From assembly GCA_022790955.1 (NCBI GenBank), contig JAAVYD010000034.1, positions 1 to 64,000 of the forward strand: a DNA stretch of 64,000 bases, read 5' to 3'. Within the stretch, counting starts at the first letter, position 1; the number at the start of each line of letters is the position of its first letter. The position numbers and the translations under genes are program-made. This DNA is from Bacillota bacterium (GTDB taxonomy: Bacteria > Bacillota > Clostridia > Peptostreptococcales > Anaerovoracaceae). The notes under the pieces were generated by a model. It made no database searches. It was not told where the DNA came from and saw only the letters and a list, made by a program, of their open reading frames with translations. Below, piece by piece: positions 10,417 to 20,609 of this stretch.

Positions 10417-11772
10417 TCACATTTCCTCCGATAAAAACGCCTGAATCCCTACGGCGCACTCTACACGCTTTTTTTCCATCTCACATCCAAGCGAGTACGG
10501 TTTCATTATATCTCCGTTGGTATTCCACGCGTTCGCATGACAGCCTCCGCTGCAGTAAAACTTAGCCCAACAGTTAAAACACTCTGTCTTATTATATATA
10601 TGAGCTTTATTAAACGTGTTAAACAGCTTGTTTTCAAATTTTTCATCATTTAGATTTCCTATCATGAAATCCTTATTGCCTACAAACTGATGACACGGAT
10701 AAATATCTCCCTCAGGCGATACGGCTACATATTCCGTACCTGCGCCGCAGCCCGATACCCTTTTTATAAGACACGGACCCTGTTCCAGATCTACATTAAA
10801 ATGGAAAAAGTCAAAAGGCTCGCCTTTTAATGCGTTTTCTATATACAGATTCGACAGCCTGTCGTACTCTTTTAATATTATTTCCAAATCCTCATCTCTT
10901 AAAGCATAATCATACTCTTGAGAAGTCACCACCGGTTCTACGGATACGTTTTCAAATCCCATATCCAAAAGATGTTTTACATCTTCGGAAAAATCGAGAT
11001 TATATCTCGTAAATGTTCCGCGAACGTAATACAGTCCTTCGCGTTTTTCTGTAAAATTCTTATAATTGCGCATAATAATATCGTATGTACCCTTGTCGTT
11101 TACGGTCTTTCTCATACGATCGTTTACTTCCGGCCTGCCGTCTATACTGAGGATTACGTTATCCATATTTTCATTAATATATGCTATTTTATCATCATCT
11201 AAAAGAATGCCGTTAGTAGTAATGGTAAATCTTATATTTTTCCCGCGTTCCTTTTCTCTCTGCCTGCCGTACTTTACGAGCTCCTTTACCACATCGAAAT
11301 TCATCAGCGGCTCGCCGCCGAAAAAGTCTATTTCGAGATTTACTCTGCTGCCGGAATTATCAATAAGAAAATCTATGGCTTTCTTTCCTGTTTCTAAAGA
11401 CAGCATACATCTTACACCTTCAAAAGCTCCTTTATCTCCAAAACAGTACGCGCAGTTCATATTGCAGTCGTGGGCGACGTGCAAACACATAGCCTTTACT
11501 ATCGGCTCTTTTTTATCAAAAATAGCAGGCGAACTCATATCCTCGCAAAACAGCATTCCGGATGAAATAAGCTCATCTATATCGGAAACGGCGTCTTCTA
11601 TTTCCAAAACGCTGTATCTTGCAGACAAAACATCAAAAAGCTCCTGCTTTCTGCATTCCTTTCCGTCATAAAAATCAAGAGCTTCATATAAAACGGGTTC
11701 TACAAGATGCACCGCGCCGCTATTTACATCCATTACAATATGCTTGTCCCTAAAGACATACTTGTGTATCAA
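10417..11772 (-). CDS. scfB: SCIFF peptide maturase, radical SAM/SPASM thioether-forming enzyme (ScfB-type)
   Basis: CNMNCAYCF radical SAM motif; C-terminal SPASM cysteines (CSGGCHANAW); adjacent to SCIFF precursor. Confidence 0.92.
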   Translation of the reverse strand: MIHKYVFRDKHIVMDVNSGAVHLVEPVLYEALDFYDGKECRKQELFDVLSARYSVLEIEDAVSDIDELISSGMLFCEDMSSPAIFDKKEPIVKAMCLHVAHDCNMNCAYCFGDKGAFEGVRCMLSLETGKKAIDFLIDNSGSRVNLEIDFFGGEPLMNFDVVKELVKYGRQREKERGKNIRFTITTNGILLDDDKIAYINENMDNVILSIDGRPEVNDRMRKTVNDKGTYDIIMRNYKNFTEKREGLYYVRGTFTRYNLDFSEDVKHLLDMGFENVSVEPVVTSQEYDYALRDEDLEIILKEYDRLSNLYIENALKGEPFDFFHFNVDLEQGPCLIKRVSGCGAGTEYVAVSPEGDIYPCHQFVGNKDFMIGNLNDEKFENKLFNTFNKAHIYNKTECFNCWAKFYCSGGCHANAWNTNGDIMKPYSLGCEMEKKRVECAVGIQAFLSEEM

Positions 11773-11868
11773 AGAATCAACTCCCTTTCAAAAAAAGAAG
11801 CTGCCGCAAAACGCGCGATATCTGTGCATATCCGACGTTTTGGACACCCTCTTAAAATAATCGCTTGA

Positions 11869-12018
11869 TTATCTTCTTTTAATATTTTCGCACTTCTGAT
11901 TAGCTACTGTGCAGGAAGTTTTGCATGCAGACTGGCATGAAGTCTGACATTCACCGCATCCTTCGGCGCAGGCTGCGCTCTTTAATGTTGGTCTTGCAAT
12001 AGTCTTAACGTTTTTCAT
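11869..12018 (-). CDS. scfA: SCIFF ranthipeptide precursor, 49 aa
   Basis: Own translation: MKNVKTIARPTLKSAACAEGCGECQTSCQSACKTSCTVANQKCENIKRR; Cys-rich core CQTSCQSACKTSCTV; absent from ORF track (<60 aa). Confidence 0.93.
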   Translation of the reverse strand: MKNVKTIARPTLKSAACAEGCGECQTSCQSACKTSCTVANQKCENIKRR

Positions 12019-12098
12019 TATTGATATCCTCCTGTTTTCCTAAGAATTTATAGAGCGCGGCTGAACATTTTTTTCATACGCACCTTTATACATATTTA

Positions 12099-12401
12099 TA
12101 GTCAACATACTCAAAAATCGTTAAAGTTCTGCGGGTAAACCGTGGCGTAAGCTGCGTTGTCGTCCTTACCGGGCAAACAGCCCGCCTGCGTCCTCCTCGC
12201 CATTTTGTTAAAACACAGTAAAAGAATAATACAAAATGTGTTTTTAGAATGTAAAGAGGCAGACGTACAAAATGGGACAGCGCAGCAAAGCAATAGAGAT
12301 TAAAAGCTCTGAGAAGGAGTGCAGTAAGTGTGACAAGAACGATCTTGTTACACCGCATTTTCCCTCGCTTCCTTTTTAACGACTCTCAAGTGCAGTGACT
12401 A
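12099..12401. mobile_element. MITE-like element, family 1 copy A (about 300 bp, TA direct repeats)
   Basis: Imperfect terminal inverted repeats (GTCAACATACTCAAAAATCGTTAAAG / revcomp GTCACTGCACTTGAGAGTCGTTAAAAAG); homologous to 18803-19073 and 20610-20761. Confidence 0.8.
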
Positions 12402-12558
12402 ATGTATTTCGTATACTTGATTAACATTTACATTTTACCCTACTATATAGAACGTGTCAAGACACGAGGAAAATTCTGCATTTACCTTTTGCAGTACGAT
12501 TTGTTTTACAAAATTCTTCTGAAACTTCCAGTCAATGCCGCCTGCAAACATCTCCGCA

Positions 12559-12906
12559 TCAATCAAAAAATTTTCCTTTATAAAAATTTTCGTTTCCAAG
12601 TTGTTTAGCTGTAATCCTGAAAATAACGCAGCCATCCGGACACACTATATCTTTGCTGTACCTGCCGTCGCCGCCTATATTTTCCAAATTACCGCCGCTT
12701 CTTACGGCTTCCATTATAGGAAACATTATCATCATCACCTTTGAACAGATGCCCTGCCCTTCTGCGTTTACCGGACAGCCGTAAGTACACGTATATCTGT
12801 CTCCGATTTCCTCGCCGTTTCTGCAGTACCTTTCTGTACTGTCACCGCGCAGGAATCCCGTTACTTCAATATCAAACTCATATTCTTCCTCATACCATTT
12901 CTTCAC
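12559..12906 (-). CDS. Small Cys-containing uncharacterised protein (TIGR04076-like)
   Basis: 115 aa; ...DIEVTGFLRGD...CPVNAEGQGIC...CPDGCVIFRI. Confidence 0.6.
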   Translation of the reverse strand: MKKWYEEEYEFDIEVTGFLRGDSTERYCRNGEEIGDRYTCTYGCPVNAEGQGICSKVMMIMFPIMEAVRSGGNLENIGGDGRYSKDIVCPDGCVIFRITAKQLGNENFYKGKFFD

Positions 12907-12996
12907 GTTATCCTCCTGTTTTTGCTGAATTATATCACGGCAAAACAGCTAAAACAAGGTTTACAGCAAAACTGATGCCAAACAGTCTGCGCCGTA

Positions 12997-13386
12997 TTAT
13001 TTCCTGCCGACTCCAACTATGCCTCCTAACGCAGCGCCCGCTATTGGTATCAGAAACAACAGGCTTCTCACAGATACTACATGAGAATATCCCAAAACCA
13101 CTCCAAGCAGAATATTAAGCAGAATAATAAAGAAAAAACCAGATAATATCCCAATAAAAAATCCCTTTTTTCCTACTGCGGAAGCTGTAAGAAATCCTAA
13201 GATCACAGCGGAAACGGTAATAAACCCTATAAGCAAGGCAGGCGATGTTTCAATCTTTAAAGGCGTCACCATCAGCAAAAACCCGTTAATCAGCACGCCC
13301 GCCGTCGTAATAACGACCGCTGCAGCTATACCTGTAAATATCTTTTTGACCGCTATACCTACATTATTATTTTCCATAATAATCAC
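12997..13386 (-). CDS. Small multi-spanning membrane protein (TIGR04086-like)
   Basis: 129 aa, about four hydrophobic segments, position between yajC and the SCIFF genes. Confidence 0.6.
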   Translation of the reverse strand: MIIMENNNVGIAVKKIFTGIAAAVVITTAGVLINGFLLMVTPLKIETSPALLIGFITVSAVILGFLTASAVGKKGFFIGILSGFFFIILLNILLGVVLGYSHVVSVRSLLFLIPIAGAALGGIVGVGRK

Positions 13387-13547
13387 ACTCCTGTAAAATT
13401 TTAATATAATATATATTTAAAATATATCAACCGCATTTTTTTAAGTATATGCATTTTTTAGGAGAAAAATAACAGATATAATAATATTAATAACAAATCA
13501 TTACAAAATTTTTATTCAGAGATTAAAGTTTATAAGTTAAATATTAA

Positions 13548-13654
13548 TAAGAAAGTCGCCTGCAGAGATTATACATTAAAATAAATGTAGACTTTCTTGT
13601 TATTCCGTCATATCGTTTTATAAATTTAAAACGATATTTCTTTCATAATAAAAA
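13548..13654. repeat. Dispersed palindromic repeat, family 3 copy A
   Basis: ataagaaagtcgcctgc...gtagactttcttgttattccgtca..atcgttttataaatttaaaacgat...cataataaaa, near-identical to 42141-42247; two internal inverted repeats. Confidence 0.85.
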
Positions 13655-13684
13655 CAGCCTGATTCCTATTGGAAAACAGACTGT
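13654..13684 (-). terminator. Intrinsic terminator of yajC
   Basis: Minus-strand ACAGTCTG-ttttccaataggaat-CAGGCTGT-TTTTT. Confidence 0.75.
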
Positions 13685-13737
13685 ATATTAATGATTTAAT
13701 ATTCTTACTGAAAATAATAATATTATAATAAAATATT

Positions 13738-14163
13738 TTATTTATCTTCAGCAGTATCTTCTTCAGCGTCTTCGCGCCTTGAAAGTTTTTTAATGTTCTT
13801 TTTTTTCGGAGTTTCATCTTCTGTTTCAGCAAGATCGGCTTCCTTTTCCTTTACAGGCTTTTCAACCTTTTTAGTTACCTCTGAAACAGCCCATTTTTTG
13901 AACTCCATTTTCGTTTTATCCGCGCCGCAGTAAATAATTAACGAATCTTCCTTTACGCTCAGGACTTTGCCCACGATTCCTCCTATTGTAACGATTTCGT
14001 CGCCTTCCTGTATACTGCTTCTCATTTTGCGTGTTTCGTTATCTCTTTTTTTCTGAGGTCTTATCATAAAAAACCACAGACAGAAGAAAAGAAGTATCAG
14101 CGGTAAAAATAATTGTAAATATGCTCCGGCACTCGTAGTATTAGCTGCTGTATCGCCCATCAA
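13738..14163 (-). CDS. yajC: Preprotein translocase subunit YajC
   Basis: LLFFCLWFFMIRPQKKRDNETRKMRSSIQEGDEIVTIGGIVGKV. Confidence 0.95.
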   Translation of the reverse strand: MMGDTAANTTSAGAYLQLFLPLILLFFCLWFFMIRPQKKRDNETRKMRSSIQEGDEIVTIGGIVGKVLSVKEDSLIIYCGADKTKMEFKKWAVSEVTKKVEKPVKEKEADLAETEDETPKKKNIKKLSRREDAEEDTAEDK

Positions 14164-14232
14164 TCGGCCTCCGTATTATTCTCTTTAAACTAATTCCCCG
14201 CAAAGCAATGCAGGGAATCCCATTAATATCTA

Positions 14233-14319
14233 TGGTGCCGGCGATCGGGGTCGAACCGATACGGTGTTGCCACCACGGGATTTTGAGTCCCGCACGTCTG
14301 CCAATTCCATCACGCCGGC
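14233..14319 (-). tRNA. tRNA-Leu (anticodon CAA)
   Basis: GCCGGCGTGATGGAATTGGCAGACGTGCGGGACTCAAAATCCCGTG..GTTCGACCCCGATCGCCGGCACCA; class II tRNA with long variable arm, encoded CCA. Confidence 0.95.
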
Positions 14320-14376
14320 GTGATACGGTAAATATATTAACACACTTACCATTAAATATCAATCATATTTTCTTTT

Positions 14377-15090
14377 TTATACTGTTTTTTCTCGCCTGTT
14401 TCTATAAATAGATATGATATCCTGTGTATGCTCTTTGGAATACTTATACGCACTTTCCGTATCGTGTTCTTCCACTGCCTTTAATATGAGATCATGATAT
14501 TTTTCAAAACTGTCAAGAACTCTGTTAAAATCCAGGTTCGTCCACACACTGTACCACTCCGTGCAGCTCGCTATGAACATAGGCAGGGACCGGCTTATTA
14601 TCTGATTTCCGCAGCCCTCTATGACTGCTTTGTGGAATTCCACATCGAGCCGCCTGAATTCCTTAAGGGAAATATAATCCCCCCTTCTGTAATCTGCCAG
14701 AAGTTCTTCTTCCGCTCTGCGGATCTCTTTCATATGTTCTATACTTTCTGCCGACGCCTTGCTCGCAGCAAGCCTCACAAGCTCAGGCTCAAGAAGCTCG
14801 GACATCTCGAAGATATCGTTTTTAAGCTGTTCTTCATCCATATCCTTAGAACCAAACGGATCTGCCGGAACTCCGGGATGCTCGCAGACATAAGTCCCGT
14901 GCCCTCTTCGTATTTCCAGCATATTTCTTGAACATAATATCTTTACAGCTTCTCTTATGGTAGTCCTGCTTACGCCCAAAAATTCTGCCAGTTCCATCTC
15001 CGCCGGAATCCGTTCGCCTGGTTTATACTGGCGGTCTATTAACTGCCCGATCCTGTCCGCAGTCTGTTCAGATAAAACCACTCTCGCCAT
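14377..15090 (-). CDS. GntR-family (FadR-type) transcriptional regulator
   Basis: N-terminal wHTH (GERIPAEMELAEFLGVSRTTIREAVKIL) and FCD-like helical C-terminus. Confidence 0.92.
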   Translation of the reverse strand: MARVVLSEQTADRIGQLIDRQYKPGERIPAEMELAEFLGVSRTTIREAVKILCSRNMLEIRRGHGTYVCEHPGVPADPFGSKDMDEEQLKNDIFEMSELLEPELVRLAASKASAESIEHMKEIRRAEEELLADYRRGDYISLKEFRRLDVEFHKAVIEGCGNQIISRSLPMFIASCTEWYSVWTNLDFNRVLDSFEKYHDLILKAVEEHDTESAYKYSKEHTQDIISIYRNRREKTV

Positions 15091-15435
15091 ATTAAAAACC
15101 TCCTCGCTCTCCGAATTCCTGATATCGTTTTACACATTTCATCAATTTATTTTTATCATTATATATCATAATCTTTACAGTTACAAGCCCTGAGAAAATC
15201 TGCCGCACAAACGATGTTCTGACTTTAACATCCAAATACTGCACGTTTAAATCAATATCTAATCCCATATTCTCACACTATAATCCTGCATATTAAAATG
15301 AACTTCGGCTACACCATACTCAAACTGAACTTTTTACTGATTTTTCACTTTTCTTCTAATTCTAATTTTCATTAATTTGCGCTCGATTTTTTATTAGCAG
15401 ACTTTCTTAAATATTGACGTTTAATCTGCTTAAGC

Positions 15436-15673
15436 TAACGCGTCGTGATAATAAAAATTAGATACTCAATATCAATATATTGTATTATCAGCAGAAATCA
15501 ATACTATATACAAAATTACTTAATAATGCTATTATTATCTAATGAGTCATTTTGCAGTTTTACTATAAATCACTTTTATTGTTTATCAATATATTGCTTT
15601 ATTGATAACATTAAATGCTATTTCTTGATTATAATACTGCTAAAACGCTCCAATTTAATAGCTCAACGAGTTA
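15436..15673. mobile_element. MITE-like element, family 2 copy A
   Basis: TIR TAACGCGTCGTGATAATAAA / revcomp TAACTCGTTGAGCTATTAAA; flanked by direct repeat ttaagctaa (15430-15438, 15671-15679); homologous to 33199-33439. Confidence 0.78.
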
Positions 15674-15810
15674 AGCTAAGAAAATCCGGACAGATATCCG
15701 GATCTCTTAGTCAAAATATTTATATTACCTTTTTATATCTGTTATCGCATCAACGTAATTCTTAAATCTAATCTTATCTGATCCGCAATCTTAAACTTTG
15801 TTTTTAATTA

Positions 15811-17442
15811 TTACAATTTCATTCTTTCTTTCAGATTTTCAGGATAAGGGAATTCTTCCGGAGTTTCCCAATTCTTCACTTCCTGCATCCACGGCGCTCT
15901 CTTTACGAACTCGTCGTGAGCGAGAGGCAGCGGCGGATGGCATATCCACAGCGGGTCAAACACAGCTTTCAAATCTAATATCCACTCGTGATATCCCGGA
16001 CCATACGCAGGACCCGTCAGATAAAGCGGCTGATGTGAACTCAGCAGTGCAGGATAACAGCCGTTTTGTATATTCATCTTGGCGCTCTCTACATAGAACT
16101 GATCCATACCGTTGGTATCTTCTCTCTGATCCCAGTATATAAGATATTCATAATATCCCAGATGACCCATCTCGCAGCTCTGGAACCAGCCCAGATCCTT
16201 GCAGTCAGGCATAAGAGGCGGCGTGTACTGAGCTTTAAGGTCGCGGTAATTAGGACCCTGCTTAAACGCCTGAGTGAAAGTATCCATTACGTAGTCTACG
16301 GATACATAAGAACCTGTCATGAGCCACATGCCCGCTGAATCGGCGTTCTTAAACCAGGATTCATCTGAAGGCTTCGTGCGGCGTTCCTTTCCGCCAAGTT
16401 CTTCTATAATATCGCAGAGTACGTTGTAATCGTATTCCATCTGTTCCTCAGAAGTATAGCCGATAAGAAGAACTCTTACGAGGAAGAAATTGGCTACGGA
16501 TTCTTCCGTTTCCTTCTGCCAGATATCCCAGAATTCCTCTTTGCACTCAGCCTTTGCAATAGCGCGCCAGAAAGTCGGCACTTTGGTAACGGCTCCGCCG
16601 ATCTCAGCGTTTCCTATCATTATGTGCGCCTGTTCTATTGATTCGAGGCTCGGCATGGTGAAATTTATCCATCTTACGCGCTTAGGATCGAGCGCCAGCG
16701 TTGTTTCAGGCGATATTCCCGTGGGCTCAGGGATAACAGGCTGAAACGGCAGCGTCTTTATGGCCATCTTAGTACAGATGCCCAGGCAGCCCAACAGTCC
16801 CGTATAACCTCTCATGATTCCTCTGAGATCCGGACCTATGCCCTCGCCCCAGAACGGATCGTCGCCGTCTGCGAGAGAACCCATCTTAACCAGTTCGCCG
16901 TCAGGCATTACTACTTCCATTCCGAGGATTCTTCTCTGAGGCAGACCTACCCTGAAACTCAGCGGCGACCAGCCGTCGTTAAGAAGATTAGCTACAGCGG
17001 AAGTCTGCGCTCCGCCTCCGCCGATTACTACATAAGCGCCTTTCTCGAAACATTCCTGCTGTATCTGAGAATATATCACACCTGGCTGAACCGTTATAAA
17101 GAAATGCTTTTCGTCTATTTCAAAATCCCGCATTCTCTTCATATCTATTATAAGCTCGTTTTCTACGTGAGGATGAGATCTCGGACCGTAAAAACCCGTA
17201 GAATACGGTACGAAAGGAAGCCCGTATCGTCCGCAGATTTTTACTATCTTCTGCACGTCCTCAGTAGTGCGCGGCATTACTATCGCGCCCGGCAGCTTTG
17301 TCATCACCCGTTCGTAACCCGTGCCGCTCTCATATCCGCCGGGACCCGAACGGTATCCTTCGCAGTCCACAGGGTCCTGAGTTATGTAATTGCTGCCTAC
17401 GACAGCTTCTATCGCTTTATATGCGTGAATATTAATACTCAT
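15811..17442 (-). CDS. FAD-binding oxidoreductase (VAO/PCMH family, 4-cresol dehydrogenase/GlcD-like)
   Basis: 543 aa; FAD-binding PCMH pattern (PGAIVMPRTTEDVQKIVKICGRYGLPFVPYSTGFYG). Confidence 0.85.
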   Translation of the reverse strand: MSINIHAYKAIEAVVGSNYITQDPVDCEGYRSGPGGYESGTGYERVMTKLPGAIVMPRTTEDVQKIVKICGRYGLPFVPYSTGFYGPRSHPHVENELIIDMKRMRDFEIDEKHFFITVQPGVIYSQIQQECFEKGAYVVIGGGGAQTSAVANLLNDGWSPLSFRVGLPQRRILGMEVVMPDGELVKMGSLADGDDPFWGEGIGPDLRGIMRGYTGLLGCLGICTKMAIKTLPFQPVIPEPTGISPETTLALDPKRVRWINFTMPSLESIEQAHIMIGNAEIGGAVTKVPTFWRAIAKAECKEEFWDIWQKETEESVANFFLVRVLLIGYTSEEQMEYDYNVLCDIIEELGGKERRTKPSDESWFKNADSAGMWLMTGSYVSVDYVMDTFTQAFKQGPNYRDLKAQYTPPLMPDCKDLGWFQSCEMGHLGYYEYLIYWDQREDTNGMDQFYVESAKMNIQNGCYPALLSSHQPLYLTGPAYGPGYHEWILDLKAVFDPLWICHPPLPLAHDEFVKRAPWMQEVKNWETPEEFPYPENLKERMKL

Positions 17443-17452
17443 ATTAACCCTC

Positions 17453-18781
17453 CTACTTTATCGCTTTAGCTAAAAGCTGAGCTATATCCAAAATATCAAT
17501 AGTTTCTCCATCCTTCCCGGCGGTCTCGCTGAAATTACTCTTGCACCACGGACAGGCGGACACGACCGCTTCCGCGCCTACGTACTTCACTTCTTCAAGT
17601 CTGTCCCTTGCAGCAAATTCGGCTAATTCAGGGAATGCCTGCTTAGTGCCTCTGCCGCCGGCGCAGCACAGAGAATTTTCTTTCATACGAGGCATTTCCG
17701 TAAAATCGAGTCCCGGAACGGCATTAATAAGATTTCTTGCCTGAGCATATAACCCCTGACGACCTCTGCGGCGAGCAAGACGCGGTTCGATGGTTCCCAT
17801 CCAGCCTCTTTCGCCTTCGTATGGTTCCCAATCGTCGCAATTCCTGCTCACATTGCATGCATCGTGATAAGTAATACGCTGATTTACAGGCTCCGTGAGT
17901 TTCAGCCTGCCTTCTGCGAGAGCCTCATCAGCCACTTCCACAAAGTGCTTAACAGTAAAGCCCAGTTCGTCTGTACGGATATTTAAGAGCTTAGGATAAT
18001 CCACTTTCCACATACGATAGCACTCCGCGCAGCTCGTCATCAGTACCTTAGCCCCGGAATTTCTCACTACTTCAACATTTTTCTTCGCAATCTCTCTGGC
18101 TTCATCTACCATGCCCACAGAGAAAACGATATTTCCGCAGCATGATTCGTCTTTCATTAACATATACGGCACGCCTGCGCTCTGTAAAACCTTAGCTACA
18201 GCCTTAGGGATTTCCGTGTTTTCATAAGATGATGAACAGCCCACAAAGTACATGATATCGGCTTTTTCCGCAGGTTTAACGCTCGCGTCCATCCACGCAT
18301 TTCTATCTTTTTTTGCTCCATAGCAGTTTCCCGTTCCGTCGATATAAGCCGCGATATCTTTATGAACAGGCAGCGGGCCCGCTCCGTCCTTTACAGCCTT
18401 TACCCTGAGAGCCTCAAGAGTAAGACCTACTTCAAGATCAAGATTTCTCTTGCAGCCCACATCGCAGGCTCCGCACAGAGGGTCGGCGTATATTAATTCA
18501 AGCAGATGATCCGTCCATTCCATTTTACCTTCGTTCAGCTTAAGCCCGATCCTCATTTTGCCGAAAGCTCCGTAGGAATCAAATTCTTTCCACAGGTTGC
18601 TCGGACATCTCACGGAATGTTTCATTCCCGGCATATATGTATGATCTACCCAATAACAGCCTTTGCATTTAATACAATGCTGCATATCGTATACGAAATT
18701 ATCTAAATTTTCAATATCAAGCGCAAATTTTTCCTTTGGAGTATCGTATCTCTCCGGATTATTCTTATCGATTACAGACAT
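17453..18781 (-). CDS. (Fe-S)-binding protein with two CCG domains (GlcF/HdrB-like)
   Basis: CIKCKGC; CGACDVGC; CCGNIVFSVG; CCAGGRGTK; SACPWCKSNF. Confidence 0.87.
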   Translation of the reverse strand: MSVIDKNNPERYDTPKEKFALDIENLDNFVYDMQHCIKCKGCYWVDHTYMPGMKHSVRCPSNLWKEFDSYGAFGKMRIGLKLNEGKMEWTDHLLELIYADPLCGACDVGCKRNLDLEVGLTLEALRVKAVKDGAGPLPVHKDIAAYIDGTGNCYGAKKDRNAWMDASVKPAEKADIMYFVGCSSSYENTEIPKAVAKVLQSAGVPYMLMKDESCCGNIVFSVGMVDEAREIAKKNVEVVRNSGAKVLMTSCAECYRMWKVDYPKLLNIRTDELGFTVKHFVEVADEALAEGRLKLTEPVNQRITYHDACNVSRNCDDWEPYEGERGWMGTIEPRLARRRGRQGLYAQARNLINAVPGLDFTEMPRMKENSLCCAGGRGTKQAFPELAEFAARDRLEEVKYVGAEAVVSACPWCKSNFSETAGKDGETIDILDIAQLLAKAIK

Positions 18782-18802
18782 TTTCTTCTCCTTTCACCAT
18801 TA

Positions 18803-19073
18803 TAGTCAACGCACTCAAAAATCCGTAAAGTTCAGCGGTTAAAATGTGGTGAGATGTGCTGTCGTCCTCGCCCATTTTGTTAAAACTCAGTAAAAGAATA
18901 ATACAAACTGCGTTTTTAGCATGTAAAAAAACAAGCGTACAAAATGAAACAGCGCAGCAGAACAATATGGATTAAAAGCTCTGCGAAAGAGTTCAGTAAG
19001 TTTGACAGGAACGATCTCGTCACACCGCATTTTTCTTTGCTTCCTTTTTAATGATTCCCAAGTACGGTGACTA
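18803..19073. mobile_element. MITE-like element, family 1 copy B
   Basis: About 270 bp, homologous to copy A throughout; ends inside the stop codon of the CDS 19071-20525. Confidence 0.8.
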
Positions 19074-20525
19074 AAAGCATAGATTGCCCGGATTCATAAC
19101 ATTATTCGGATCAAACAGAGTTTTGACCTTTTTAAGCGCCGCGGTATACGAAGCCGCGCGGTCGTAAAGACGCTCTGCCATATCTCCATAAGGTCTTGTG
19201 AAATATGCGCCCGCATCGTGCATAGCTTCAAAAGCATCGCGGTAAACAGCCTTTACCGCCTCCGCGGATTTCTCGCATTCAGCATCGTAATAGAACGTGA
19301 ACATCATCTGACATGCTCTGTTGTGTTCTATAGGCTGCTTATATATTCCAATAGATTCAAACGTATACGATCTCTTTCCGCATATATCTTTCATTATCTC
19401 AACAAAGCACTCCGCCTTTTCCGGTTTAGTTATAAAGAAAAGATCCTGATAAGCCCCCGCAGGAACGTTCTTCCAGTATGGTCTGCTCTCCGACCATGCG
19501 CTTCTTAAAATATCTATGAGCTTATTCGACGCTCCGGGAAATCCCGGCAGTGTGTCTGTTAAAACTATATTCTGGAATTCATTTCTCATAACGTCGCTTA
19601 AAAAATGTTCTTCGTAAGCTATTTTTTCCTCCGGTCTTCGAATAAGACCGCTTATGGTTAATATTAATGTATAATGCGGCAGCCCTGCTTTGTATTTCTG
19701 AAATTCTTCCGCATCTGATGCTAAAAGCGCAGCCAGATCCACGTTGTTTAACACCAGACATTCCTGACCGATCCTCCTCGGAAGTATTCTGTAAAGGAAC
19801 CCCGACGCGTCGTCCAGCTTATCTAACGCAGCGAATTTTATCTTATCTATGCGCGGAATACTTTGTATCTTGAGTGACATCCACGTAACAATCCCCATAG
19901 TGCCCTGAGCGCACTGAAGCAGTCTGTAAAAGTCCAGACCCGGACCTGCAGGATTCGCGCCCCTTGCAGGAGAATACGGGAACTTCGGCGCGCTGGCGGA
20001 ACCCGTGCGGAAAATATCGCCGTTAGGAAAAACCACCTGCATAGACTGAGTAGGTTCGCCGTAATCGTATACCATACTCGTAGTTACTTCTCTCTCAAGA
20101 TGATCCGTAGCCACGGAACGATTTCCTCTCGGAGCCAGCGGCATTATTACCCTCATGCCTTCTTTTTTAAGCTCAGACGTAAGTTTTTCCCATGAAACGC
20201 CAACGCCGAAACGTACGAATCTGTTTACGGTATCTATTTCAAGAACTTCGTCGAATCTTTTCATATTAACGATCACGCCGCCCTGTTTAGGAACGGTTGT
20301 GCCGTAAAGATGAATCGGCGAGCTTACCGGAATCAGCGGCATATTGTTCTCGTTTGCCCACTTTACTATCTTGCTGACTTCCTCCGCCGTGCCGGGATAA
20401 ACTACCGCCTCTGGCTTAGATGCTTTCGTAAAACTCAGATCCGCGGTATACTCCGACAAAACACTGTCGTCACAGGTTACGAATTTCTCGCCCGCTATTG
20501 CAGCCAAATCCTTCAAAATATCCAT
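19071..20525 (-). CDS. FAD-linked oxidase (PCMH type)
   Basis: 484 aa; PEAVVYPGTAEEVSKIVKWANENNMPLIPVS; LFDPNNVMNPGNLCF C-terminus. Confidence 0.87.
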   Translation of the reverse strand: MDILKDLAAIAGEKFVTCDDSVLSEYTADLSFTKASKPEAVVYPGTAEEVSKIVKWANENNMPLIPVSSPIHLYGTTVPKQGGVIVNMKRFDEVLEIDTVNRFVRFGVGVSWEKLTSELKKEGMRVIMPLAPRGNRSVATDHLEREVTTSMVYDYGEPTQSMQVVFPNGDIFRTGSASAPKFPYSPARGANPAGPGLDFYRLLQCAQGTMGIVTWMSLKIQSIPRIDKIKFAALDKLDDASGFLYRILPRRIGQECLVLNNVDLAALLASDAEEFQKYKAGLPHYTLILTISGLIRRPEEKIAYEEHFLSDVMRNEFQNIVLTDTLPGFPGASNKLIDILRSAWSESRPYWKNVPAGAYQDLFFITKPEKAECFVEIMKDICGKRSYTFESIGIYKQPIEHNRACQMMFTFYYDAECEKSAEAVKAVYRDAFEAMHDAGAYFTRPYGDMAERLYDRAASYTAALKKVKTLFDPNNVMNPGNLCF

Positions 20526-20609
20526 ATTGACCTCCCTACAAATTAAACGGAAATTATAAATATATTTCCATGACCGCCCTCAGAGGACGGCAGCGATTAA
20601 GGTATCTTA

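Noticed and set aside
12086-12358. Minus ORFs (90 and 60 aa) and the similar 18765-18965 ORF
   Set aside because: They lie inside the MITE-like repeat and resemble each other only because the repeat DNA does; no RBS or conserved domain
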